DNA of 64,000 nt, taken from positions 186,001-250,000 of the forward strand of contig NW_027490167.1 of the NCBI RefSeq assembly GCF_050948175.1. The letters run 5' to 3'. This document shows, in pieces, positions 36,901-51,049 of the stretch. The stretch's first letter is position 1. The number at the start of each line of letters is the position of its first letter. The DNA is from Xylocopa sonorina (taxonomy: Eukaryota > Arthropoda > Insecta > Hymenoptera > Apidae). Position numbers and translations under genes: made by a program. The notes beneath the pieces are model-generated. The model was not told where the DNA came from and did not search any database. It saw only the letters and a program-made list of their open reading frames with translations.

Positions 36901-39900
36901 GCTACGATACCTAGACATCTGCAGACGCTATTTCCTAGCAAGGAAGTGCCGCATTTACATTCTTTTGAAGTGTAGACGAGGAATACATGACACTTCGCAA
37001 ATCATGTTATATCTTACCATGAAACATAGAAATGAGATGCGATATCGCGTTTTAAGAAGCATTATAAATCTATTGCTACGATACGTAGACGTCTGCAAAC
37101 GCTATTTCCTAGCAAGGAAGTGTCGCATTTACATTCATTTGAAGTGTAGACAAGGAATACATAACACTTCGCAAATCATATTATATCCTACCATGAAACA
37201 TAGAAATGAGATGCTATATCGCATTTTAAGAAGCATTAGAAATCTATTGCTACGATGCGTAGACATCTGCAAACGCTATTTCCTAGCGAGGAAGTGTCGC
37301 ATTTACATTCATTTGAAGTGTAGACGAGGAATACATAACACTTCGCACATCATATTATATCCTACCATGAAACTTAGAAAGGAGATGCGATATCGCGTTT
37401 TAAGAAGCATTAGAATTCTATTGCTACGATAGGTAGACATCTGCAAACCCTATTTCCTTGCAAGGAAGTTTCGCATTTACATTCATTTGAATCGTATACG
37501 AGGATTGCATAACACTTCCCAATGAATATTATATCTTATCACGAAACATAGATATGAGATGCAATATCTCGTTTTTAGAAGCATTTGAACTCTATTGCTA
37601 CGATACCTAGACATCTGCAGACGCTATTTCCTAGCAAGGAAGTGTCGCATTTACATTCATTTGAAGTGTAGACGAGGAATACATAACACTTCGCAAGTCA
37701 TATTATATCTTACCATGAAGCATAGAAATGAGATGCGATATCGCGTTTTAAGAAGCATTAGAACTCTATCGCTACGATACCTAGACATCTGCAGACGCTA
37801 TTTCCAACAAGGAAGTGTCGCATTTACATTCATTTGAAGTGTAGAAGAGGAATACATGACACTTCGCAAATCATGTTATATCTTACCATGAAGCATAGAA
37901 ATGAGATGCGATATCGCGTTTTAAGAAGCATTAGAACTCTATTGCTGCGATAAGTAGACATCTGCAAACGCTATTTCCTTGCAAGGAAGTGTCGCATTTA
38001 CATTCATTTGAAGTGCAGACGGGGAATACATAACACTTCGCAAATTATATAATATCTTACCATGAAACATAGAAATGAGATGCGATATCGCGTTTTAAGG
38101 AGCATTAGAAATCTACTGCTACGATACGTAGACATCTGCAAACGCTATTTCCTAGCGAGGAAGTGTCGCATTTACATTCATTTGAAGTGTAGACGAGGAA
38201 TACATAACACTTCGCAAATCATATTATATCTTACCATGAAACATAGAAATGAGATGCGATATCGCGTTTTAAGTATCATAAGAACCCTATTGCTTCGATA
38301 CGTAGACAACTGCAAACGCAATTTCCTTGGAAGGAAGTGTCGCATTTACATTCATTTGAATCGTATACGAGGAGTGCTTGACACTTCGCAATGAATATTA
38401 TATCTTATCATGAAACATAGATATGAGATGCAATATCTCGTTTTAAGAAGCATTTGAACTCTATTGCTACGATACCTAGACATCTGCAGACGCTATTTCC
38501 TAGTAAGGAAGTATCGCATTTACATTTATTTGAAGTGTAGACGAAGAATACATGACACTTCGCAAACCATATTATATCTTACCATGAAACATAGAAATGA
38601 GATGCGATATCGCGTTTTAAGGAGCATTAGAAATCTATTGCTACGATACGTAGACATCTGCAAACGCTATTTCTTTGCAAGGAAGTGTCGCATTTACATT
38701 CATTTGAAGTGTAGACGAGGAATACATAACACTTTGCAAATCATATTATATCTTACCATGAAACATAGAAATGAGATGCGATATCGCGTTTTAAGAAGCA
38801 TTAGAACTCTATTGCTACGATACCTAGACATCTGCGGACGCTATTTCTTTGCAAGGAAGTGTCGCATTTACATTCATTTGAAGAGTAGACGAGGAATACA
38901 TAACACTTCGCAAATCATATTATATCTTACCCTGAAGGATAGAAATGAGGTGCGATATCGCGTTTTAAGAATCAAAAGAACTCTATCGCTACGATACCTA
39001 GACATCTGCGGACGCTATTTCCTTGCAAGGAAGTGTCGCATTTACATTCATTTGAAGTGTAGACGAGGAATACATAACACTTCGCAAATCATATTATATC
39101 TTACCATGAAGCATAGAAATGAGATGCGATATCGCATTTTAAGAAGTATTAGAACCCTATCGCTACGATACCTAGACATCTGCAGACGCTATTTCCTAGC
39201 AAGGAAGTGTCGCATTTACATTCATTTGTAGTGTAGACGAGGAATACATAACACTTCGCAAATTATATAATATCTTACCATGAAACATAGAAATGAGATG
39301 CGATATCGCGTTTTAAGAAGCATAAGAAATCTATTGCTACGATACGTAGACATCTGCTAACGCTATTTCCTAGCGAGGAAGTGTCGCATTTACATTCATT
39401 TGAAGCGTAGACGAGGAAAACATAACACTTCGCACATCATATTATATCTTACCATGAAACATAGAAATGAGATGCGATATCGCGCTTTAAGAAGCATTAG
39501 AACTCTATTGCTGCGATAGGTAGACATCTGCAAACGCTATTTCCTTGCAAGCAAGTGTCGCATTTACATTCATTTGAAGTGTAGACGAGGAATACATAAC
39601 ACTTCGCAAATCATATTATATCTTACCATGAAACATAGAAATGAAATGCGATATCGCGTTTTAAGAAGCATTAGAACTCTATCACTACGATACCTAGACA
39701 TCTGCAGACGCTATTTCCTAGCAAGGAAGTGTCGCATTTACATTCATTTGAAGTGTAGACGAGGAATACATAACACTTCGCAAGTCATATTATATCTTAC
39801 CATGAAGCATAGAAATGAGATGCGATATCGCGTTTTAAGAAGCATTAGAACTCTATCGCTACGATACCTAGACATCTGCAGACGCTATTTCCAACAAGGA

Positions 39901-41900
39901 AGTGTCGCATTTACATTCATTTGAAGTGTAGACGAGGAATACATAACACTTCGCAAATCATATTATATCTTACCATGAAACATAGAAATGAGTTACGGAA
40001 TCGCGTTTTAAGAATCATAGGAACACTATTGCTAAGATACGTAGACAACTGCAAACGCTATTTCCTTGGAAGGAAGTGTCGCATTTACATTCATTTGAAT
40101 CGTAGACGAGGAATGCATAACACTTCGCAATGAATATTATATCTTAACATGAAACATAGATATGAGATGCTATATCTCGTTTTAAGAAGCATTTGAACTC
40201 TATTGCTACGATAGGTAGACATCTGCAAACGCTATTTCCCTGCGAGGAAGTGTCGCATTTACATTCATTTGAAGTGTAGACGAGGAATACATAACACTTT
40301 GCAAATCATATTATATCTTACCATGAATCATTGAAATGAGATGCGATATCGCGTTTTAGGAAGCATTAGAACACTATCGCTACGATACCTAGACATCTGC
40401 AGACGCTATTTCCTAGCAAGGAAGTGTCGCATTTACATTCATTTGAAGTGTAGACGAGGAATACATAACACTTCGCAAATCATATTATATCTTACCATGA
40501 AACATAGAAATGAGATGCGATATCGCGTTTTAAGAATCATAAGAACACTATTGCTACGATACCTAGACATCTGCTGACGCTATTTCCTAGCAAGGAAGTG
40601 TCGCATTTACATTCATTTGAAGTGTAGACGGGGAACACATATCACTTCGCAAATCATATTATATCTTACCATGAAACATAGAAATGAGATGCGATATCGC
40701 GTTTTAAGAATCATAGGAACACTATTGCTACGATACGTAGACAACTGCAAACGCTATTTCCCTGCAAGGAAGTGTCGCATTTACATTCATTTGAGTCGTA
40801 TACGCGGAATGCATAACACTTCGCAATGAATATTATATCTTATCATGAAACACAGATATGAGATGCTATATCTCGTTTTAAGAAGCATTTGAACTCTATT
40901 GCTACGATACCTAGACATCTGCAGACGCTATTTCCTAGCAAGGAAGTGCCGCATTTACATTCTTTTGAAGTGTAGACGAGGAATACATGACACTTCGCAA
41001 ATCATGTTATATCTTACCATGAAACATAGAAATGAGATGCGATATCGCGTTTTAAGAAGCATTATAAATCTATTGCTACGATACGTAGACGTCTGCAAAC
41101 GCTATTTCCTAGCAAGGAAGTGTCGCATTTACATTCATTTGAAGTGTAGACAAGGAATACATAACACTTCGCAAATCATATTATATCCTACCATGAAACA
41201 TAGAAATGAGATGCTATATCGCATTTTAAGAAGCATTAGAAATCTATTGCTACGATGCGTAGACATCTGCAAACGCTATTTCCTAGCGAGGAAGTGTCGC
41301 ATTTACATTCATTTGAAGTGTAGACGAGGAATACATAACACTTCGCACATCATATTATATCCTACCATGAAACTTAGAAAGGAGATGCGATATCGCGTTT
41401 TAAGAAGCATTAGAATTCTATTGCTACGATAGGTAGACATCTGCAAACCCTATTTCCTTGCAAGGAAGTTTCGCATTTACATTCATTTGAATCGTATACG
41501 AGGATTGCATAACACTTCCCAATGAATATTATATCTTATCATGAAACATAGATATGAGATGCAATATCTCGTTTTTAGAAGCATTTGAACTCTATTGCTA
41601 CGATACCTAGACATCTGCAGACGCTATTTCCTAGCAAGGAAGTGTCGCATTTACATTCATTTGAAGTGTAGACGAGGAATACATAACACTTCGCAAGTCA
41701 TATTATATCTTACCATGAAGCATAGAAATGAGATGCGATATCGCGTTTTAAGAAGCATTAGAACTCTATCGCTACGATACCTAGACATCTGCAGACGCTA
41801 TTTCCAACAAGGAAGTGTCGCATTTACATTCATTTGAAGTGTAGAAGAGGAATACATGACACTTCGCAAATCATGTTATATCTTACCATGAAGCATAGAA
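33905..41900 (+). repeat. 23-mer higher-order repeat, 4000 bp, two tandem copies
   Basis: About 33905-37904 repeats as about 37905-41900 at an offset of exactly 4000 bp. That is 23 x 174 less two single-base deletions, each in a monomer reading TTTCCAACAAGG (35892 and 37804; again at 39892 and 41804). Differences by eye are very few, for example TTTTAAGAAGC near 34091 against TTTTAAGGAGC near 38091, and CTTATCACG near 37535 against CTTATCATG near 41535. Confidence 0.94.
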
Positions 41901-44900
41901 ATGAGATGCGATATCGCGTTTTAAGAAGCATTAGAACTCTATTGCTACGATACCTAGACATCTGCGGACGCTATTTCTTTGCAAGGAAGTGTCGCATTTA
42001 CATTCATTTGAAGAGTAGACGAGGAATACATAACACTTCGCAAATCATATTATATCTTACCCTGTAGGATAGAAATGAGGTGCGATATCGCGTTTTAAGA
42101 ATCATAAGAACCCTATTGCTTCGATACGTAGACAACTGCAAACGCAATTTCCTTGGAAGGAAGTGTCGCATTTACATTCATTTGAATCGTATACGAGGAG
42201 TGCTTGACACTTCGCAATGAATATTATATCTTATCATGAAACATAGGTATGAGATGCAATATCTCGTTTTAAGAAGCATTTGAACTCTATTGCTACGATA
42301 CCTAGATATCTGCAGACGCTATTTCCTAGTAAGGAAGTATCGCATTTACATTTATTTGAAGTGTAGACGAAGAATACATGACACTTCGCAAACCATATTA
42401 TATCTTACCATGAAACATAGAAATGAGATGCGATATCGCGTTTTAAGGAGCATTAGAAATCTATTGCTACGATACGTAGACATCTGCAAACGCTATTTCT
42501 TTGCAAGGAAGTGTCGCATTTACATTCATTTGAAGTGTAGACGAGGAATACATAACACTTTGCAAATCATATTATATCTTACCATGAAACATAGAAATGA
42601 GATGCGATATCGCGTTTTAAGAAGCATTAGAACTCTATTGCTACGATACCTAGACATCTGCGGACGCTATTTCTTTGCAAGGAAGTGTCGCATTTACATT
42701 CATTTGAAGAGTAGACGAGGAATACATAACACTTCGCAAATCATATTATATCTTACCCTGTAGGATAGAAATGAGGTGCGATATCGCGTTTTAAGAATCA
42801 TAAGAACTCTATCGCTACGATACCTAGACATCTGCGGACGCTATTTCCTTGCAAGGAAGTGTCGCATTTACATTCATTTGAAGTGTAGACGAGGAATACA
42901 TAACACTTCGCAAATCATATTATATCTTACCATGAAGCATAGAAATGAGATGCGATATCGCGTTTTAAGAAGTATTAGAACTCTGTCGCTACGATACCTA
43001 GACATCTGCAGACGCTATTTCCTAGCAAGGAAGTGTCGCATTTACATTCATTTGTAGTGTAGACGAGGAATACATAACACTTCGCAAATTATATAATATC
43101 TTACCATGAAACATAGAAATGAGATGCGATATCGCGTTTTAAGAAGCATAAGAAATCTATTGCTACGATACGTAGACATCTGCTAACGCTATTTCCTAGC
43201 GAGGAAGTGTCGCATTTACATTCATTTGAAGCGTAGACGAGGAAAACATAACACTTCGCACATCATATTATATCTTACCATGAAACATAGAAATGAGATG
43301 CGATATCGCGTTTTAAGAAGCATTAGAACTCTATTGCTGCGATAGGTAGACATCTGCAAACGCTATTTCCTTGCAAGCAAGTGTCGCATTTACATTCATT
43401 TGAAGTGTAGACGAGGAATACATAACACTTCGCAAATCATATTATATCTTACCATGAAACATAGAAATGAAATGCGATATCGCGTTTTAAGAAGCATTAG
43501 AACTCTCTCACTACGATACCTAGACATCTGCAGACGCTATTTCCAACAAGGAAGTGTCGCATTTACATTCATTTGAAGTGTAGACGAGGAATACATAACA
43601 CTTCGCAAATCATATTATATCTTACCATGAAACATAGAAATGAGATGCTATATCGCATTTTAAGAAGCATTAGAAATCTATTGCTACGATACGTAGACAT
43701 CTGCAAACGCTATTTCCTAGCGAGGAAGTGTCGCATTTACATTCATTTGAAGTGTAGACGAGGAATACATAACACTTTGCAAATCATATTATATCTTACC
43801 ATGAAACATAGAAATGAGATGCGATATCGCGTTTTAAGAATCATAAGAACACTATTGCTACGATACCTAGACATCTGCTGACGCTATTTCCTAGCAAGGA
43901 AGTGTCGCATTTACATTCATTTGAAGTGTAGACGGGGAACACATATCACTTCGCAAATCATATTATATCTTACCATGAAACATAGAAATGAGATGCGAAA
44001 TCGCGTTTTAAGAATCATAGGAACACTATTGCTACGATAAGTAGACAACTGCAAACGCTATTTCCCTGCAAGGAAGTGTCGCATTTACATTCATTTGAGT
44101 CGTATACGCGGAATGCATAACACTTCGCAATGAATATTATATCTTATCATGAAACACAGATATGAGATGCTATATCTCGTTTTAAGAAGCATTTGAACTC
44201 TATTGCTACGATACCTAGACATCTGCAGACGCTATTTCCTAGCAAGGAAGTGCCGCATTTACATTCTTTTGAAGTGTAGACGAGGAATACATGACACTTC
44301 GCAAATCATGTTATATCTTACCATGAAACATAGAAATGAGATGCGATATCGCGTTTTAAGAAGCATTATAAATCTATTGCTACGATACGTAGACGTCTGC
44401 AAACGCTATTTCCTAGCAAGGAAGTGTCGCATTTACATTCATTTGAAGTGTAGACAAGGAATACATAACACTTCGCAAATCATATTATATCTTACCATGA
44501 AACATAGAAATGAGATGCGATATCGCGTTTTAAGAAGCATTAGAACTCTATCACTACGATACCTAGACATCTGCAGACGCTATTTCCTATCAACGAAGTG
44601 TCGCATTTACATTCATTTGAAGTGTAGACGGGAAATACATAACACTTCGCAAATTATATAATATCTTACCATGAAACATAGAAATGAGATGCGATATCGC
44701 GTTTTAAGAAGCATTAGAAATCTACTGCTACGATACGTAGATATCTGCAAACGCTATTTCCTAGCGAGGAAGTGTCGCATTTACATTCATTTGAAGTGTA
44801 GACGAGGAATACATAACACTTCGCAAATCATATTATATCTTACCATGAAACATAGAAATGAGATACGGTATCGCGTTTTAAGAATCATAGGAACTCTATT

Positions 44901-47900
44901 GCTACGATACGTAGACATCTGCAAACGCTATTTCCTAGCAAGGAAGTATCGCATTTACGTCCATTTCATTCGTAGACGAGGAATGCATAACACTTCGCAA
45001 TGAATATTATATCTTATCATGAAACATAGATATGAGATGCTATATCCCGTTTTAAGAAGCATTTGAACTCTATTGCTACGATACCTAGACATCTGCAGAC
45101 GCTATTTCCTAGCAAGGAAGTTCCGCATTTACATTCTTTTGAAGTGTAGAAGAGGAATACATGACACTTCGCAAATCATGTTATATCTTACCATGAAACA
45201 TAGAAATGAGATACGGTATCGCGTTTTAAGAAGCATTATAAATCTATTGCTACGATACGTAGACGTCTGCAAACGCTATTTCCGAGCAAGGAAGTGTCGC
45301 ATTTACATTCATTTGAAGTGTAGACGAGGAATACATAACACTTCGCAAATCATATTATATCTTACCATGAAACATAGATATGAGATGCTATATCTCGTTT
45401 TAAGAAGCATTTGAACTCTATTGCTACGATACCTAGACATCTGCAGACGCTATTTCCTAGCAAGGAAGTGCCGCATTTACATTCTTTTGAAGTGTAGACG
45501 AGGAATACATGACACTTCGCAAATCATGTTATATTTTACCATGAAACATAGAAATGAGATGCGATATCGCGTTTTAAGAAGCATTTGAATTCTATTGCTT
45601 CGATACGTAGACATCTGCAAACGCTATTTCCTTGCAAGGAAGTGTCGCATTTACATTCATTTGAAGTGTAGACGAGGAATACATAACACTTCGCAAATCA
45701 TATTATATCTTACCATGAAACGTAGAAATGAGATGCGATATCGCGTTTTAAGAAGCATTAGAATTCTATTGCTACGATAGGTAGACATCTGCAAACACTA
45801 TTTCCTTGCAAGGAAGTGTCGCATTTACATTCATTTGAAGTGTAGACGAGGAATACATGACACTTCGCAAATCATATTATATCTTACCATGAAACGTAGA
45901 AATGAGTTGCGATATCGCGTTTTAAGAAGCATTAGAATTCTATTGCTACGATAGGTAGACATCTGCAAACGCTATTTCCTTGCAAGGAAGTGTCGCATTT
46001 ACATTCATTTGAAGTGTAGACGAGGAATACATGACACTTCGCAAATCATATTATATCCTACCATGAAACTTAGAAAGGAGATGCGATATCGCGTTTTAAG
46101 AAGCATTAGAATTCTATTGCTACGATAGGTAGACATCTGCAAACCCTATTTCCTTGCAAGGAAGTTTCGCATTTACATTCATTTGAATCGTATACGAGGA
46201 TTGCATAACACTTCCCAATGAATATTATATCTTATCATGAAACATAGATATGAGATGCAATATCTCGTTTTTAGAAGCATTTGAACTCTATTGCTACGAT
46301 ACCTAGACATCTGCAGACGCTATTTCCTAGCAAGGAAGTGTCGCATTTACATTCATTTGAAGTGTAGACGAGGAATACATAACACTTCGCAAGTCATATT
46401 ATATCTTACCATGAAGCATAGAAATGAGATGCGATATCGCGTTTTAAGAAGCATTAGAACTCTATCGCTACGATACCTAGACATCTGCAGACGCTATTTC
46501 CAACAAGGAAGTGTCGCATTTACATTCATTTGAAGTGTAGAAGAGGAATACATGACACTTCGCAAATCATGTTATATCTTACCATGAAGCATAGAAATGA
46601 GATGCGATATCGCGTTTTAAGAAGCATTAGAACTCTATTGCTACGATACCTAGACATCTGCGGACGCTATTTCTTTGCAAGGAAGTGTCGCATTTACATT
46701 CATTTGAAGAGTAGACGAGGAATACATAACACTTCGCAAATCATATTATATCTTACCCTGTAGGATAGAAATGAGGTGCGATATCGCGTTTTAAGAATCA
46801 TAAGAACCCTATTGCTTCGATACGTAGACAACTGCAAACGCAATTTCCTTGGAAGGAAGTGTCGCATTTACATTCATTTGAATCGTATACGAGGAGTGCT
46901 TGACACTTCGCAATGAATATTATATCTTATCATGAAACATAGGTATGAGATGCAATATCTCGTTTTAAGAAGCATTTGAACTCTATTGCTACGATACCTA
47001 GATATCTGCAGACGCTATTTCCTAGTAAGGAAGTATCGCATTTACATTTATTTGAAGTGTAGACGAAGAATACATGACACTTCGCAAACCATATTATATC
47101 TTACCATGAAACATAGAAATGAGATGCGATATCGCGTTTTAAGGAGCATTAGAAATCTATTGCTACGATACGTAGACATCTGCAAACGCTATTTCTTTGC
47201 AAGGAAGTGTCGCATTTACATTCATTTGAAGTGTAGACGAGGAATACATAACACTTTGCAAATCATATTATATCTTACCATGAAACATAGAAATGAGATG
47301 CGATATCGCGTTTTAAGAAGCATTAGAACTCTATTGCTACGATACCTAGACATCTGCGGACGCTATTTCTTTGCAAGGAAGTGTCGCATTTACATTCATT
47401 TGAAGAGTAGACGAGGAATACATAACACTTCGCAAATCATATTATATCTTACCCTGTAGGATAGAAATGAGGTGCGATATCGCGTTTTAAGAATCATAAG
47501 AACTCTATCGCTACGATACCTAGACATCTGCGGACGCTATTTCCTTGCAAGGAAGTGTCGCATTTACATTCATTTGAAGTGTAGACGAGGAATACATAAC
47601 ACTTCGCAAATCATATTATATCTTACCATGAAGCATAGAAATGAGATGCGATATCGCGTTTTAAGAAGTATTAGAACTCTGTCGCTACGATACCTAGACA
47701 TCTGCAGACGCTATTTCCTAGCAAGGAAGTGTCGCATTTACATTCATTTGTAGTGTAGACGAGGAATACATAACACTTCGCAAATTATATAATATCTTAC
47801 CATGAAACATAGAAATGAGATGCGATATCGCGTTTTAAGAAGCATAAGAAATCTATTGCTACGATACGTAGACATCTGCTAACGCTATTTCCTAGCGAGG

Positions 47901-50752
47901 AAGTGTCGCATTTACATTCATTTGAAGCGTAGACGAGGAAAACATAACACTTCGCACATCATATTATATCTTACCATGAAACATAGAAATGAGATGCGAT
48001 ATCGCGTTTTAAGAAGCATTAGAACTCTATTGCTGCGATAGGTAGACATCTGCAAACGCTATTTCCTTGCAAGCAAGTGTCGCATTTACATTCATTTGAA
48101 GTGTAGACGAGGAATACATAACACTTCGCAAATCATATTATATCTTACCATGAAACATAGAAATGAAATGCGATATCGCGTTTTAAGAAGCATTAGAACT
48201 CTCTCACTACGATACCTAGACATCTGCAGACGCTATTTCCAACAAGGAAGTGTCGCATTTACATTCATTTGAAGTGTAGACGAGGAATACATAACACTTC
48301 GCAAATCATATTATATCTTACCATGAAACATAGAAATGAGATGCTATATCGCATTTTAAGAAGCATTAGAAATCTATTGCTACGATACGTAGACATCTGC
48401 AAACGCTATTTCCTAGCGAGGAAGTGTCGCATTTACATTCATTTGAAGTGTAGACGAGGAATACATAACACTTTGCAAATCATATTATATCTTACCATGA
48501 AACATAGAAATGAGATGCGATATCGCGTTTTAAGAATCATAAGAACACTATTGCTACGATACCTAGACATCTGCTGACGCTATTTCCTAGCAAGGAAGTG
48601 TCGCATTTACATTCATTTGAAGTGTAGACGGGGAACACATATCACTTCGCAAATCATATTATATCTTACCATGAAACATAGAAATGAGATGCGAAATCGC
48701 GTTTTAAGAATCATAGGAACACTATTGCTACGATAAGTAGACAACTGCAAACGCTATTTCCCTGCAAGGAAGTGTCGCATTTACATTCATTTGAGTCGTA
48801 TACGCGGAATGCATAACACTTCGCAATGAATATTATATCTTATCATGAAACACAGATATGAGATGCTATATCTCGTTTTAAGAAGCATTTGAACTCTATT
48901 GCTACGATACCTAGACATCTGCAGACGCTATTTCCTAGCAAGGAAGTGCCGCATTTACATTCTTTTGAAGTGTAGACGAGGAATACATGACACTTCGCAA
49001 ATCATGTTATATCTTACCATGAAACATAGAAATGAGATGCGATATCGCGTTTTAAGAAGCATTATAAATCTATTGCTACGATACGTAGACGTCTGCAAAC
49101 GCTATTTCCTAGCAAGGAAGTGTCGCATTTACATTCATTTGAAGTGTAGACAAGGAATACATAACACTTCGCAAATCATATTATATCTTACCATGAAACA
49201 TAGAAATGAGATGCGATATCGCGTTTTAAGAAGCATTAGAACTCTATCACTACGATACCTAGACATCTGCAGACGCTATTTCCTATCAACGAAGTGTCGC
49301 ATTTACATTCATTTGAAGTGTAGACGGGAAATACATAACACTTCGCAAATTATATAATATCTTACCATGAAACATAGAAATGAGATGCGATATCGCGTTT
49401 TAAGAAGCATTAGAAATCTACTGCTACGATACGTAGATATCTGCAAACGCTATTTCCTAGCGAGGAAGTGTCGCATTTACATTCATTTGAAGTGTAGACG
49501 AGGAATACATAACACTTCGCAAATCATATTATATCTTACCATGAAACATAGAAATGAGATACGGTATCGCGTTTTAAGAATCATAGGAACTCTATTGCTA
49601 CGATACGTAGACATCTGCAAACGCTATTTCCTAGCAAGGAAGTATCGCATTTACGTCCATTTCATTCGTAGACGAGGAATGCATAACACTTCGCAATGAA
49701 TATTATATCTTATCATGAAACATAGATATGAGATGCTATATCCCGTTTTAAGAAGCATTTGAACTCTATTGCTACGATACCTAGACATCTGCAGACGCTA
49801 TTTCCTAGCAAGGAAGTTCCGCATTTACATTCTTTTGAAGTGTAGAAGAGGAATACATGACACTTCGCAAATCATGTTATATCTTACCATGAAACATAGA
49901 AATGAGATACGGTATCGCGTTTTAAGAAGCATTATAAATCTATTGCTACGATACGTAGACGTCTGCAAACGCTATTTCCGAGCAAGGAAGTGTCGCATTT
50001 ACATTCATTTGAAGTGTAGACGAGGAATACATAACACTTCGCAAATCATATTATATCTTACCATGAAACATAGATATGAGATGCTATATCTCGTTTTAAG
50101 AAGCATTTGAACTCTATTGCTACGATACCTAGACATCTGCAGACGCTATTTCCTAGCAAGGAAGTGCCGCATTTACATTCTTTTGAAGTGTAGACGAGGA
50201 ATACATGACACTTCGCAAATCATGTTATATTTTACCATGAAACATAGAAATGAGATGCGATATCGCGTTTTAAGAAGCATTTGAATTCTATTGCTTCGAT
50301 ACGTAGACATCTGCAAACGCTATTTCCTTGCAAGGAAGTGTCGCATTTACATTCATTTGAAGTGTAGACGAGGAATACATAACACTTCGCAAATCATATT
50401 ATATCTTACCATGAAACGTAGAAATGAGATGCGATATCGCGTTTTAAGAAGCATTAGAATTCTATTGCTACGATAGGTAGACATCTGCAAACACTATTTC
50501 CTTGCAAGGAAGTGTCGCATTTACATTCATTTGAAGTGTAGACGAGGAATACATGACACTTCGCAAATCATATTATATCTTACCATGAAACGTAGAAATG
50601 AGTTGCGATATCGCGTTTTAAGAAGCATTAGAATTCTATTGCTACGATAGGTAGACATCTGCAAACGCTATTTCCTTGCAAGGAAGTGTCGCATTTACAT
50701 TCATTTGAAGTGTAGACGAGGAATACATGACACTTCGCAAATCATATTATAT
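41361..50752 (+). repeat. 27-mer higher-order repeat, 4696 bp, two tandem copies
   Basis: The copies are 41361-46056 and 46057-50752. The limits are set by the rare variant CCTACCATGAAACTTAG at the start of each, which changes to CTTACCATGAAACATAG after 50752. The offset is 4696 bp, 27 x 174 less two single-base deletions. I saw no differences in the parts compared. Much of the content is rearranged from the 4000 bp HOR next to it. Confidence 0.94.
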
Positions 50753-51049
50753 CTTACCATGAAACATAGAAATGAGATGCGATATCGCGATTTAAGAAGC
50801 ATTAGAACACTATTGCTACGATAGGTAGACATTTGCAAACGCTATTTCTTTGAAAGGAAGTGTCGCAATTACATTCATTTGAAGTGTAGACGAGGAATAC
50901 ATAACAGTTCGCAAATCATATTGTATCTTACCATGAAACATAGAAATGAGATGCGATATCGCGTTTTAAGAAGCATTAGAATTCTATTGCTACGATAGGT
51001 AGACATCTGCAAACGCTATTTCCTTGCAAGAAAGTGTCGCATTTACATT

